64,000 nt of DNA from Areca catechu (lineage: Eukaryota; Streptophyta; Magnoliopsida; Arecales; Arecaceae): NCBI GenBank assembly GCA_021397845.1, contig CM038038.1:62118748-62182747 (forward strand), written 5' to 3'. Of this stretch, positions 11,641 through 22,720 are shown one piece after another (the stretch's first letter is position 1; every line of letters starts with the position of its first letter). Both the position numbers and the translations under genes were made by a program. The notes below the pieces were generated by a model that was given only the letters and a program-made list of their open reading frames with translations, was not told where the DNA came from and searched no databases.

Positions 11641-12931
11641 GGGCTGAAAATGAATACCTAACTCCTCCACTCCCACACACAATCTATTGCCAAGCTAAAG
11701 ACCCAGATAGATTAGCTAGCTATAGCTTTCAATTGAAGGGAGGAAGGTAAGTGACCTAGCCAGCCCATTAGCAATCCTAAAGGTCAATATATGGCTGAAA
11801 GCTCCTCCACTGGACCTGAAAATTTTCCTGAACATACTAAATATTTCATAACTTTAAGAAGTGAGAAAATATTGAACCAGCCTGACCTGACCTAAAAGCT
11901 AGAAGTGGCTAAGCCAGAGAAGAAGAAGAATGAAGAGGAAAAGGAATCCATTAGTCAAGTAGCTATACCTAAGGCTCCATTCCCTAGTGCTCTAGAATCA
12001 CCCCTACCATTGGATTTGAAGAATCTGAAAATGAATGAGATGCTTGAACTATTCAAGCAAGTCAAAATAAACTTACCTCTCCTTGATGCCATCAAGCAAG
12101 TCCCAGCTTATGCCAAATTTCTTAAGGATTTGTGCACATAGAAACGGAAATCCAAAGCACACATACCAAAAAAAGATCCAGTTGACTGAGTAGACCAGCT
12201 CAGTTTTTTAGCAGAAAGCCCCATCCAAACTCAAAGATCCTGGAACCCTAATTATATCTTTTGTCATAGGGGACCTCACAATCAAGAAAGCCTTGTTAGA
12301 TTTGGATGCGAGTGTGAACCTTCTTCCAAGCTAAGTGTATGATTTGTTCAGATTTGGAGAACTGAAACCCATGATGGTGATGTTACAATTAGTTGATCGT
12401 TCAGTCAAAGTACCCCGTGGAGTGTTAGAAGATGTGTTGGTGAAAGTAGATGAATTCTACTTTCATGTTGATTTTCTTGTACTGGATATGGAAATAAGTA
12501 GTAATCCTAGCCAAATACCCATCATTCTTGGAAGGCCCTTCCTAGCAACTACCAATGCTTATATAAATTGTAGGACGAGGGTTATGGATGTTTCTTTTAG
12601 AAACAAGAAAATGAGGCTGAACATCTTCAATGCATGCCAAGGACCTCCCACAGATGATTATAATGAGGTAAACACGGTAGAGGAAGTGCTAGAAGAAGTT
12701 ATCAAGGATAAAATTTCTAGTTTGCTTGACTCAGATCCTCTACAAGCATGTCTAACACATTTTTATGTGGATGATTTTAATATTGATGGGTATACTGAAG
12801 AGGTGAACATATTGTTAGAAGTATCTGATTTTTGTACCACACCCCCATGGACTAAGAAATATAAGAAGATAACCTCTCCTTTTGATACACCAATAGCTTC
12901 TTCATTTGAGACCATACCTATACTAGAATAA
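11641..12931 (+). pseudogene. A gag-pro linker and aspartic protease (Athila-type)
   Basis: A Lys/Glu-rich linker (11905-12141) leads into the conserved LLDAIKQVPAYAKFLKDLC block. The protease begins near 12240; the catalytic motif, normally DLGAS, reads DLDAS here. The flap-to-core part follows at 12335-12650 (DRSVKVPRG, PIILGRPFLATTNAYI). A long acidic tail continues to 12931. In Athila polyproteins RT follows soon after this point; none is found here. Stops precede the long frame, and the mutated catalytic triplet argues for loss of function. Confidence 0.85.
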
Positions 12932-13447
12932 GAGCCACTCCTAGTCATGGTAAAGGACCCCTTTTTCAAGCATGATGCCATTCCTGACCAGGAAACCTAA
13001 TTTGTAGGTTTATCGAATGAATTCAAAGAAGCTACGAGAGAAATAATCTTGGATTAACCAATAGACTACCCAACCAAAATGTCATTGCAAGAATCAAGTA
13101 ACATAGTCTGTCAACAGGATAGCTTTGATAATTTGACTGAGGATCTATTCCACAAACATCTGAATTGTACTGGATTTGATGATATGGCTAGATTTGATGA
13201 TGTGACTAGATTTGATGAGATGGAGGAGCTAAGTGATCTATCATATCCATTTTGGATATTAGAATATAAGCAATTTATAGCATCCTCCAACACTTACCTA
13301 GCCTTTGCATTAGAACCAATATGTACCATGAATATCAAGCCACCCCCTCTGGAAACATGTCTGGAAGTTACATATATGAAAAATATCATATGGAACATTA
13401 CTAATTGGACTTTGTCCAACCATCCACCATGGTCAGGTATAGTTTAA
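12932..13447 (+). pseudogene. A post-protease coding remnant, function unknown
   Basis: The same frame continues after stops at 12929 and a few codons later, then an open stretch at 13079-13447 (122 codons, acidic, with two FDD(M/V) repeats around residues 38-46). I recognise no RT, RNase H or integrase motif. It is followed by TGGGAGGCAACCCAA at 13492, a sequence that usually follows the end of Athila pol. The enzymes therefore seem to have been lost between 12650 and 13450. Confidence 0.4.
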
Positions 13448-14487
13448 AAGATCCACTTAGTCTAGCTGAAGACTATAAACTTAGCACTCCTGGGAGGCAA
13501 CCCAATTCATGCTTTTAGCATTAACCTTTTATTCTTTGTTTTTAGAATAAATGAAGAGGAGTAATAAAAGAAGATTACAAGGAATATGGTGACAAAAGGA
13601 CATCCAATGTTCATACCCTATCAAGTGGTATCTTCCATGCCATTACATTATTAGTGTCCTCTTCCATTGGGGACAATGAAAATTAAGTTGGGGGGGAGAT
13701 AATTAAATCCTCGAGTAAAACTTCAATTTATTTTTGTGTACCAAGCTTTGTCTTGATTTGAAAATAATCAAGCATCCTAAATGAGGAATGATTAATGGTT
13801 TAGATAATTTTAGAGATATTAAGGGATAAATTATCAAGGAAACCTTATAAATGTAAGAGTTTAGACTAGAAAAGTTTCTTGAGCACTTGCAGACCTTTTG
13901 CCTATCGATCCTGATAAAGAATCTACCTTATAATGGTATAGGTGAAGATATCAAAAAAAAAAAGTTTTCAAGTCTAATAAAAAGGTTTTTAGCATTTCTC
14001 ACTGAGTAACTGGGCACCTTTGCCTAAGTAAGTATTGTTGTTCATAGAGATAGTCTTAATGCATAGCCTTTTTGACTCGAGTCAGTAAGCCTGAAGGGTG
14101 TTCTACACCTAATGCCATAAAGTTAACTGGTTTGGGAGTCATTGGCTTAAAGCTCGCTACAAGGGTCATTTAGAAAACAAGTTGTTAAGACTGGCTCTAC
14201 ATAAATAATAAAAAAAAAAGGGAGAATAAATAAACTGATACTACACCAAAACCAAAGTAAGCTAGAGGATTTAGATAGTGAGATAGAGAGTTGGGAAAAG
14301 AAAAACTCTTAAAACTTCCATGGACTTTACTCTACCACTAAATGGATGGAGTTGGTAATCCAATGAGGTACCTCTTCAATTATCTAATCAGGTATCCTCT
14401 ATTTTTAGAATTAGTAAGATGATTTTCACTTCATGGACAATGTTATTACACATGACAAATTCATTTGCTTTACTCGAGGATGAGCAA
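13448..14487 (+). other. A 3' untranslated region with an internal purine tract
   Basis: Non-coding. Contains the Athila-like GGAGGCAACCC motif (13493) and an internal polypurine-like tract AAGTTGGGGGGGAGATAA around 13685-13702. Athila elements commonly carry such a second tract between pol and the true 3' tract. No env-like ORF remains. Confidence 0.55.
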
Positions 14488-14503
14488 AGTTCAAGTTGGG
14501 TGG
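14488..14503 (+). other. A polypurine tract
   Basis: AAGTTCAAGTTGGGTGG directly before the 3' LTR start TGTGATAATT, preceded by GAGGATGAGC; this is the usual Athila arrangement. Confidence 0.75.
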
Positions 14504-15017
14504 TGTGATAATTATACATAAAAGTATTAAGTTAATAATTAATTTATCTTTATTTACATAGAATTGTTACTTTTATCAATGTTTTTAGAAAATATAGCTG
14601 CCAACTTGTAGAGTATGAATTATGGAATCCAATAATGCAAACCAGACAAAAATCGGAGTTCATATGAGCCCACAATCAATTTTAGAAGAATTTAGCATGG
14701 ATTTCAAAGTGGCACTATTTTTGGAACATCACTATAGCTGGTTCACTGAGGACCAACCCATTTGGTTTATAGACCACCTGCTAGTCTATGGGTAGCCATG
14801 ACTCATGGTCCATGGCATAGAACCATGGAGCATGAGGTATTTTTAATGTCGAAGTCGTCGAAGCTGCCGTCCCGTAGCCACCAAAGCCACCCCCTTCACT
14901 AAGAGAAGTTGTTGGCATCGCCAATTACCAATTCACCCCTTCGAAAGTCTCCTTCCACTATGGAGCTGCCGGTCCTCCTCCTCTTCACCGTTCCAAGATC
15001 CAACTTCCCAAGCCATC
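14504..15017 (+). repeat. A 3' LTR, segment 1
   Basis: Starts TGTGATAATT after the polypurine tract and runs to the insertion of E. The last five bases, CCATC, are the target duplication of E. No coding signal. Confidence 0.8.
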
Positions 15018-15577
15018 TGATACAGGACGGGAAGTGCGGGATCGCTGGCGAGCATAGAAGTCACCAGGGGATTAAGGCTTGTACTCAAGAACAAGGAACC
15101 AGGGCGTCACACCCACTCCAATCTGGAGAAAAACTCAAAACTCCGATCAAAATAACTTTATTATGTATTCATAAGAAAAAGATGTTTCATACAAGAGGAG
15201 AGGGGTGGTATTTATAGATTCATCCCAAGGTACATGACTTGACGGCTAAGAAACCCTGACTTGTGGACCAAGAAATTCTGGTAGACTTGGTCAATAGTCG
15301 GCCTTTATCTTGGACCGGAGCTCTCTCTTGTGGGCCTGGCGGCTTGAAAGGGCCCAGGTGCATGAAGGCCAGCTCTGGTTGGGGGGGCCTGGTAAGTCTC
15401 CTGGCTGTGAACTCTCCTCTTATACATGACCTGAATGAAACTACATTGACTCGACTGGACTTGACTGACTAAAAGACTGGACCTACCTAAGTGGACTCAA
15501 CTGGACTCAGTTGTCTTACTTTATTACAGGACTCAAATAAAATAAAATAAATTAAAATGAACTTTTAATCCCTATCG
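15018..15577 (-). repeat. E 3' LTR
   Basis: 560 bp, pair of 17244-17803. Plus-strand reading starts TGATACAGGACGGGAAG and ends ATCG where the partner has ATCA. Confidence 0.93.
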
Positions 15578-15613
15578 TTCCCCTGTGGTGGGGAGAACTC
15601 GACTCCGTCGAGT
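15578..15613 (-). other. E polypurine tract with ACTCGAC-TCC-GTCGAGT dyad
   Basis: Perfect 7-bp inverted repeat at 15597-15613, 20 nt from the LTR edge. Minus-strand reading continues TCTCCCCACCACAGGGGAACGA into the LTR; only the last part is a purine tract. Confidence 0.7.
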
Positions 15614-15639
15614 CAGGCTTAGCGGGGGTTTGATGGAAC

Positions 15640-15880
15640 CGAAACTAATCACATAAAAAAAGACTAGGTTCACTTTTTCTTCTTTTTTTTTCCAAACAAA
15701 TTCTAGATTTTTTATTCATATTTTCTTTTTTATTGGCTGCTCTGAGATCTACACGGCTTTGCAATCCGTGCAGCTATGAAAGGCATGTAGCTTTGAGATC
15801 TGTGCTGCTCTAAGGAGCGTGTAACATAGAAGTCGGCAAAGGGGAGGGGCAATTGCTTTCACATTCGTGCGGTGCCCCTC
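15640..15880 (-). other. E conserved tail before the polypurine tract
   Basis: Minus-strand reading contains CACGAATGTGAAAGC, then AGATCTCAAAGCTACATG and AGATCTCAGAGCAGCC. Versions occur at the same place in P (52430-52570) and K (41440-41760), although the cargo upstream is different in each. No ORF. Confidence 0.6.
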
Positions 15881-16440
15881 CTCCCCTTTCTCCTTTCTCA
15901 CAGACCGGCGTCAGTGCTGGGCAGAGGATGGTCCGGCAGGGCGTGCTGTGGTAGTGGGTGCATGCGGCGAAGGGTCCTGATCGACGTCGGTGGTGGCTGG
16001 GCGGTGGTCATGGGAGTCACGATGGCAGGGGATTGGTCATGCTGGAGGAGGAGCGGCTTCTCGCTGGTTCAGAGGCGGACACAGTGGCTCTGCTTTCGAC
16101 GGTTGGTGATGGCAGCGGGAAGGAGATCCGGTGGGAGGTGGCATCGCATGGATCTGTGGCACAGGGAGGTCTCCACGGTCGGTGGCTGGGCGGAGCAGGG
16201 TCTTCCGGTGTGCTTCGTCCGTGGCGGTGGCCATGGCGGACTCGGCAGGGGCTGGAGACCGGCAATGTGGATCTGCAGCATGGGCAACAGCGATGGGCGT
16301 GCAGTGGCCGTGGGATGCAATTGGGATTCACGGGTGGAGGCGTTTCGGGATTCACGGGTGGAGGCGTTGGGGAGGGTCATGGGATGAAGGCGGAGGGGGA
16401 GACTTGATCGGAGGCGGTGCTGGAGATGGGCTTTCTTCTA
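15881..16440 (-). other. E G+C-rich cargo segment
   Basis: Base composition changes sharply to G+C-rich, with many CpG. On the minus strand the gag frame runs into it as Pro/Ser-rich codons (EEPLEESPSPAPPPIKSPP, about 16450-16390) and stops at 16352-16354. A roughly 21-bp unit containing GATTCACGGGTGGAGGCGTT is tandemly duplicated at about 16324-16365. Overlapping ORFs in several frames are expected from such composition. It resembles G+C-rich plant gene sequence captured by an element, but I recognise no gene. Confidence 0.5.
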
Positions 16441-17238
16441 GTGGCTCCTCGGTAAGATCCTAATAGTAATATCTGAGTTCTCTTCCTCTAATTGGTCTTC
16501 CATTATAGGTTCAGTTTGGGTGGGGTCAGGGTCAACTAACTTTAGGGTGGCTTCTACCCGGGTTTCTACTAGATCAATTAAACACTGGATTGACTTCTAC
16601 CTGGTTCAACTTATTGGTTAATTGGTCAAGCCTATTGGTTGCTTGGTTGTTGGTTTGGGTCATCTGGTTATTCGATTGGATCAGTTGGTCAAACATTTTA
16701 TTCCTTTGGTCAAGCTTGTGTTTCAACTGGTCAAATTGTTCAATCATTGCTTTCATGAAAATCTCTAATATGGGATCCATGGTTGAACTCGGTTGGACTT
16801 CAGACTTAACTAATTCTGGGTTGGTTTTTATTGGGGTTTGGTTATAGTCAACTACTCCTGGGTCTTCTATAGGTGTTTCTTCATCTAGATCTTCAATAGA
16901 CTCATCTTCTTCATACTCTACCAAACTTGGATCAGCCTCATATACCTCCTCTTCTAGGTCATCCTGGTGAACCAATGGGGTAGTAGGAGGGGTTTGGCTA
17001 AAGGAAAACAGGCTAATAACTGGGGTAATAGGGGTGGGTTGACTAAGGGGTTCCTGATTAATACTAGGGTTCTGACTATGGGCATTAATCCTAGTGGGTT
17101 CAAGTTGACTAAGGGTTATGGATTCATAGGTTATGGGTTCAGTCTTAAGGGTTGACTCGAATTCCAAAGCTAAGTGATAGGCATCATCTAGGTCTCGAAT
17201 TTGCCATCTAAACAATTCACCCTGGATATCACTGATAC
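16441..17238 (-). pseudogene. E gag C-terminal fragment
   Basis: The minus-strand frame starts directly at the primer site with the end of the capsid region (DIQGELFRWQIRDLDDAYHL), then a linker HQDDLEEEVYEADPSLVE. The displaced N-terminal segment follows (STMDPILEIF, NRLDQLTNKLNQVEVNPV), as in B. The frame is open from the LTR to the stop at 16574, then broken. Capsid core, zinc knuckle and normal start are missing, so no particle function is likely. Confidence 0.75.
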
Positions 17239-17243
17239 CAAGT
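17230..17243 (-). other. E primer-binding site
   Basis: Minus strand ACTTGGTATCAGTG directly after the 5' LTR; initiator-Met type. It merges into the gag codons for SDIQGELF, so the leader has been deleted. Confidence 0.75.
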
Positions 17244-17803
17244 TGATGCGGGACAGGAAGTGCGGGATCGTTGGAGAGCGTAGAAGTCACTAGGGGATTA
17301 GGGCTTGCATTCAAGAACAAGGAACCAGGGCGTCACACCCACTCCAATCTAGAGAAAAACTCAAAACTCAAATCAAAATAACTTTAATTTTTATTCATAA
17401 GAAAAAGATGTTTCATACAAGAGGGGAGGGGTGGTATTTATAGATTCAACCCAGGGTACATGATTTGAGGGCTAAGAAACCTTGACTTGTAGGCCAAGAA
17501 ATCCTGGTAGACCTGGTCAACAGTGGGCCTTTGTCTTGGACTGGAGCTCTCTTTTACGGGCCTGGCGGCATGAAAGGGCACAGGTGCATGAAGGCCAGCT
17601 CTGGTTGGAGGGGCCTGGTGAATCTCCTGAATGCAAACTCACCTCTTGTACATGACCTAAATGAAACTACATTGACTCGACTGGACTTGATTGACTAAAA
17701 GACTGGACCTGCCTAAGTGGACTCAACTGGACTCAATTGTCTCACTTTATTACAGGACTCAAATAAAATAAAATAAATTAAAATGGACTTTTGGTCCCCA
17801 TCA
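17244..17803 (-). repeat. E 5' LTR
   Basis: 560 bp; plus-strand reading TGATGCGGGACAGG ... GGTCCCCATCA. Pair of 15018-15577. Confidence 0.93.
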
Positions 17804-18603
17804 CCATCAGACCTCCTGCCTTCATTCTTGCTGGCCAGAGGTGTCTCCCATGCCAGAAATATGGCTAGAAAAAGCCATTGTTTTTCTTCTTCTCCGCTGC
17901 CATTTTACATAGCTGCTGCCAGAGCAGGCATCAATAGCCCAAGCAATCGGTCTTCTTCTTCTTCACCTCCCTCAAGCTACCAACGTCCGAATACTGCCAT
18001 TTCCTTTGAGATGCCATCATCGGAGCCGCTGCACACCACCTCCATGGCCATCTTCTCCAAGGTTAAGCCGAACTCTGCCTTATCTGACACCTTCCTTATC
18101 AGTTCAAGATTTCCATGGGAATCATCTCCTCTGGTTTGTGGTACTGAGTCATTGTCAAAGCCACCATCTACAAGCCTCGCTGTTGGGTTTCTTCCTCCAG
18201 TTTTGCACCATGATGAGAGCTGGACGGTAATGTCCGAACTAAGGAAGGAGTGCTCCAATTTGAGGCCGTTGGACGAAGAAGGATTCGTAGAGTAGAATAG
18301 TAGAATCCGAGCAGGTGCGGGGATAGGATCACTGAATAGAAAGCAAGTGTGAGTCATTGGGAAGATTACGGTGGGTGCATGATCATTGCCGAGATTATAA
18401 AAGCTGGTGCAAGGATAGGGATGTAGAACCGAGATTATTAGGCAGATTAAGATAAGAAACCATCACAGTTACCATGCGAGCCCAACGTGGTGTTTTCCAT
18501 CTATAAAATCTGGACTTCTCCAGACTTGAGAGAGACTTGAGAGAGGACTTTTTGGATAGCCCCACTCCACTCCACCCTCCTCATATCTCCGCTCCACTTA
18601 ACC
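17804..18603 (+). repeat. A 3' LTR, segment 2 (between E and H)
   Basis: Joins 15017 to 44523 once E and H are removed. Contains a TATA box and a pyrimidine-rich stretch typical of an LTR. A 170-codon ORF at 17783-18295 begins inside E's LTR and crosses the junction, so it is not a gene. The last five bases, TAACC, are the duplication of H. Confidence 0.75.
18502..18508 (+). promoter_or_regulatory. TATA box of A 3' LTR
   Basis: TATAAAA in CCATCTATAAAATCTGG, followed about 25 nt downstream by ACTTGAGAGAG repeated twice. It is the best promoter candidate in this LTR; transcription is not shown. Confidence 0.5.
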
Positions 18604-19858
18604 TAGTGCAGACACCAGAGGCACCAGAATAAGACAGAGGCTTCTCATCCCTCTGTGGATTACTTAGTAGCATTTGAGTCCATTTGTAATAAAGGCTTAG
18701 CCTTTTTGAGTTGTCTTTTATTATTTGAGTCCTGTACCAGTCAGCTCATGTTGAGCTAGTTTTCTTCCTGAGTCCTGTACATGTCAGTCCAAGTACAAGT
18801 GAAGACATGTCATCCCAAGTACAAGTGAAGACAGAGCTAGTACAAGTAAAGATCAACCTAGCCTGAAGTTATAAAGATCATGGAAGGCCTAGTTAAAGAA
18901 ATCAGAAGCCCTGGAGTCAATTTGGAAGCCCCGAAGCCCTGAACCGCAACCTGAAGTAGATTGGGCCAGCCAAGGCCCAGGAGGGGAGCTATGGTGCCAT
19001 CCGCCCTATGGTCACCACCCCTTGGTCGGGCACTAGGGTTACCTTTCTTGGCCGTCCAAGGCAAGAGAGGGGAGAGTGATTTGAGGAATTTTAAATCTTA
19101 GTCCTACCATGTATTCTAGCTAGGGTTTGGGTGGGATTCAAATACCTAGAAAAAGTCTATTGTAACCTTACTTGGGGGCCAAGTTTAAGAGTCTATTTAA
19201 GAGACTCTATTCTCTTGTATGAAGCAACCTTTTGAATGAATACAATTGATTTCTCTCATTACTGTGTGCTACTTGCTATGTGCTAAGGGAATTCTGTGTG
19301 AATCCCTTTTCTTCTTCCTGGTGTTCTGCGCCCTGTCTCCCATCTCCATCTACCTCTCCAAGCCCTAGCCGCCCTTTCCAAACATCTTCTTCCCTTTGCT
19401 ATTTTTCAATTAATCCTTCATCTATGCTTTTTTTCTAACCCTTGTAGGGTTGTTTGCAGGTCCCTCGACTCCAACGAATCTGATGACTCTAGCCGAGTAG
19501 CAATCGGATCATCGAGTTGAAAGCTGGGAATTTGCGGGTCTCCGGCTTGATCATCCAGGCCGCATCCGGGAATGAGAGTGAGCCTTTCATCTATGATCTT
19601 CATCGGGTGCATCAACCATTGTCAGGTATACCCCCTCTCCCTGCCAGTAGCCTTATTAGAGATGAACTAGCCCAACCGAGACTTCTCAGCCTCAGCGGTC
19701 CTCTTCTTATTGCTTTTTAGGTTCTACTTTGCATGCTGTAGTTTATTACTTGCATAGAATTTTTTTCTTAGATCCATGGTCTGTTCTTTGGGAATTAAAC
19801 ACAACTTAATCAAGAAAATTAGAAAAAATAATTTGCATGCAGTTTTAGTTCCGCATCA
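18604..19858 (+). repeat. H 5' LTR
   Basis: 1255 bp, ending TTCCGCATCA before the primer site. A TATA-like TATTTAA lies at 19194-19200. Matches 43352-44522, and its first 40 bp match the LTR starts of S. Confidence 0.9.
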
Positions 19859-19873
19859 TTTGGTGTTAGAGCC
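19859..19873 (+). other. H primer-binding site
   Basis: TTTGGTGTTAGAGCC, a mutated form of TTTGGTATCAGAGC, immediately after the LTR. Confidence 0.75.
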
Positions 19874-20883
19874 TATTTGGGCCCAGTCCTCTTTTGATAT
19901 TTGGATCGGGTGCTTCACCATGGCCATCCGGTCATAGGAGACTAGTAGGGCTGTAAGACCCTCTCTTCGCAATCTACAGGATCTCCTATGGCAGCAGGGG
20001 TGCCGCTGTGAATTGACCACTGAAGAAGAATACAAAGAGTTCCATTAGGGTTTTTGCATCTCGGCCTTCTCAATACATCCCCTGTTATTTTAATTATTTC
20101 TACCTACATAGAACTCATAAAAATCTGAAATTTATTTTGCTGAATTTCTTATATTAAATTATTTTTAAAATCTTTTTAGGAATTATTTTGGTTTGTGGAT
20201 TTTTTTCCAACCGAAACACTGTCTGAGTATAGTTCTGCTCTATTTTGGTAGCAAAGCTGATTTCAAAAAGTTTAGGGTTTTTTTAGTATAATTTTTGCAT
20301 ATATTTAATTTTAGCATGTTCCCTAAAAATTAGGTCATAATCTACAAGTTATCATTCTATTTAAGAAAATCCCAAAATAAAAAAAAATTTACATATACTC
20401 AAAAAACTCCAAAAATAGCTAAATCCTAATTTGCATTTTCATCTGCCGGCCATCATTACATAAAATACTTTAAGAGCACTTTCTATGTCAGATAAGGGGA
20501 GGAGTTGATAACCTCTCCTTAGCCCAAAATCACATCCCTTGCATTCGGTCCCAAGCCTAATCTAAAATTAACTAGACTTAATTTGCCCTAGTGGGCTAGG
20601 GACACCAATCGATCGGGTTTGATCATAATGGGATGACTAGTGCATCCAATTTATCTTCTATTACTAGATTCTAGTGTCTAGGCTAGAGGTACAGTGTCAA
20701 ATGACCTAAGCGGATCGGTGGTTCCTTAATTGGGTCCCTATGTTAGCAGGGGACCTCCCACCATCCCACCTCTTACCTGGCCAGTTGAAGGACTAGGATT
20801 TGAGTTATGTGTAAGTTGAGTCAACCCATCCTGATTGGGCTCTAGGTCTAGGTAGCTATACTCGAGTCAGTGTTGAGTCTTGC
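19874..20883 (+). other. H untranslated leader
   Basis: Non-coding. A/T-rich at first, then the chromovirus leader block shared with S, G, B and M (CTCCTTAGCCCA, TTAATTTGCCCTAG, GGGCTAGGGACACCAA), then the gag ATG. Confidence 0.65.
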
Positions 20884-22236
20884 ATGAGCACTAGATCAGG
20901 AGCATCATATCACCCACCATCTCGACCTTTGGCTGAATCCATGGATAATCTTAAAGCCAAGATTAAAGCCCTTACTGAACAGCTAACCCAATCCCTTGCC
21001 CAGGTGACTACCCAGATGACTCAGTTAACCCAGTTCAATACCCGAACCCATAATAGACTGACCACTTAGTCAATAGGTTTGATCAGGTAGAGGACCATAT
21101 AGGGACCTTAGAGAGAACCCATGGGTCGCAATCTGAACCAGATCCTAAGTCACCTCCCCATCCTAGGAGAACCCCTCGCCATGATCCTTACTATGAGTCT
21201 GACCCTAGGAGGACCCCAAACCCTGATCCCTACTTTGAGGCTAAACCTAGGAGAGCCCATCGTCATGACCTAGTCCCAGAGGTTCATCGAAGGAGACCCA
21301 ATTAGGACTTCATAGACCAGGAGGATAGAGCCTACAAGAACATAAGTTTTGAAGCCCCCACTTTTGATGGTTGTCATGATCCTAAGGTTTGTATAGATTG
21401 GGAGGGAGAGGTTGGCCAATACTTTGAGTGGTACGATATGTCTAAGGAGTGAAGTTTAGGTTTGCCAAGCTTAAATTTGTCCGCAAGGCCTGGTTATATT
21501 GAGCGAGTGTTGAGAGAACACTTAGACTAGGACGTCATGAACCCATAGTCACCTAGAGGGCCATGAATTCTAAGCTTAGAGGGAAATACATTCCTACCTT
21601 ATATCATTATGGTTTATTAGATCAGTGGCATCAATTGAATCAGGGTAGCAAGAGTGTAGATGAGTACATCGCGAATTTTGATGAGTATTCCATGTGATGT
21701 GACTTAAATGAGGCTGAGGATGTTGTTCTGTCTAGGTTTAGGGCAGGCTTGAGAGATGATATTAAGAGGGAGCTCTACATGAGGGAGGTTAGGGACCTAG
21801 ACCATGCATACCAGATTGCTAGAGATTTTGAGCATTTCCAGAGAGGGGCCGTCTACCGTAAACTCGAGTCCACTAGATACCCTAGTTAGTACCTAGGAGC
21901 TAGCCAGTCCAACCAGAGTCGACCCAGCCCTAGCCGACCTAATCCGAGTCGACCCAATTTAAGTCACCCTGACCCGAGTTGACCCCAGCCTAGTACTCCT
22001 TTGACCCGTAAAGATGATAGAGGTAAATCTGTAGAGGTCCACAATAGTCCCAATCCCTAGAAGACCTGTTTCAAATATCAGAAACCAGGCCAGTTTGCAA
22101 GCCAGTGCCCAGTTAGTGCCCTACACTTAGGTGAGCTAGAGGAAGAAGAGCCTGAACCCATAGCTGAACCTGAGGGAGAAATCTATGAGGCTGATGACCA
22201 GTTGTTGGATGAGTATGAAGGTGAGGAGGAGGAACC
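20884..22236 (+). pseudogene. H gag
   Basis: Starts MSTRSGASYHPP, then a coiled-coil-like segment (residues about 20-60, LTEQLTQSLAQVTTQMTQL). A stop follows, then Pro/Arg-rich repeats around 21150-21300 and a capsid piece FEWYDMSKE near 21425. The zinc knuckle at 22067 has lost a Cys and the His (CFKYQKPGQFASQC; normal form C-x2-C-x4-H-x4-C). It ends in the acidic linker EIYEADDQLLDEYEGEEEEP. Many stops; inactive. Confidence 0.85.
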
Positions 22237-22720
22237 TTAGTTTGAGAACCTATTAGGAGTGGTTGGTTTCATCTTGACCCAAACCAAAGTTAAGGAAGAT
22301 TGGCATAGGACTAACATCCTACAAACCTTTGTTAAGGTTGAGGGTAAGGTGCTTAAGATCATCATTGATAGTGGGGGTTGTGTCAATGCCGTCTCTGCTA
22401 GTACAATCAAATCTTTAGGGTTGACCACAGTACCCCATCCTAGCCCTTACAAGGTTTCTTGGATTGATTCCACCTCCATCCAGATCAAGTATAGGTGCCA
22501 AATCTTAGTTAAACTGCAGACCTATGAAGAAAATATTTGGTGTGATGTTATTCCTATGGGAGTAAGTAGTATCATTTTAGCTCGACCTTGGCTTTTTGAT
22601 TATGATGCAACCCTATTTGGTCGAACCAATGTCTGTGCTTTTAGCCACCATGAGAATAAGTTTGTTATCCACCCAACTCCACCTAGAGACCCAGTTAAGG
22701 GAGGTTCCAGTAGCCTTTAG
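22237..22720 (+). pseudogene. H aspartic protease
   Basis: Open for 154 codons (22259-22720). The catalytic triad is kept (IIDSGGCVNAVSAST, around 22362). Conserved core YKVSWIDSTSIQIK and GVSSIILARPWLFDYDATLFG follow; the family form is ILGRPW, so Gly is changed to Ala. Retroviral-type protease that would process the polyprotein. The frame is cut off from both gag and RT by stops. Confidence 0.85.

Larger units (their letters stand above)
15018..17803 (-). mobile_element. Element E: short non-autonomous LTR element with gag piece and G+C-rich cargo
   Basis: Minus-strand element flanked by exact CCATC duplications (15013-15017, 17804-17808). Its two LTRs are both 560 bp. Interior on the minus strand: primer site, C-terminal gag fragment, G+C-rich cargo, a conserved tail, then dyad plus polypurine tract. 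It lacks leader, capsid, protease, RT and integrase. LTRs resemble those of P; the gag fragment resembles B. Confidence 0.9.

Noticed and set aside
15872..16463. Several overlapping ORFs of 100-171 codons on both strands
   Set aside because: G+C-rich DNA lacks stops in all frames; none has start context or recognisable domain. Treated as cargo.
17783..18295. 170-codon ORF resembling a Ser/Pro-rich plant protein
   Set aside because: It begins inside E's LTR and crosses the E/A junction, so it did not exist before E inserted; no domain seen.
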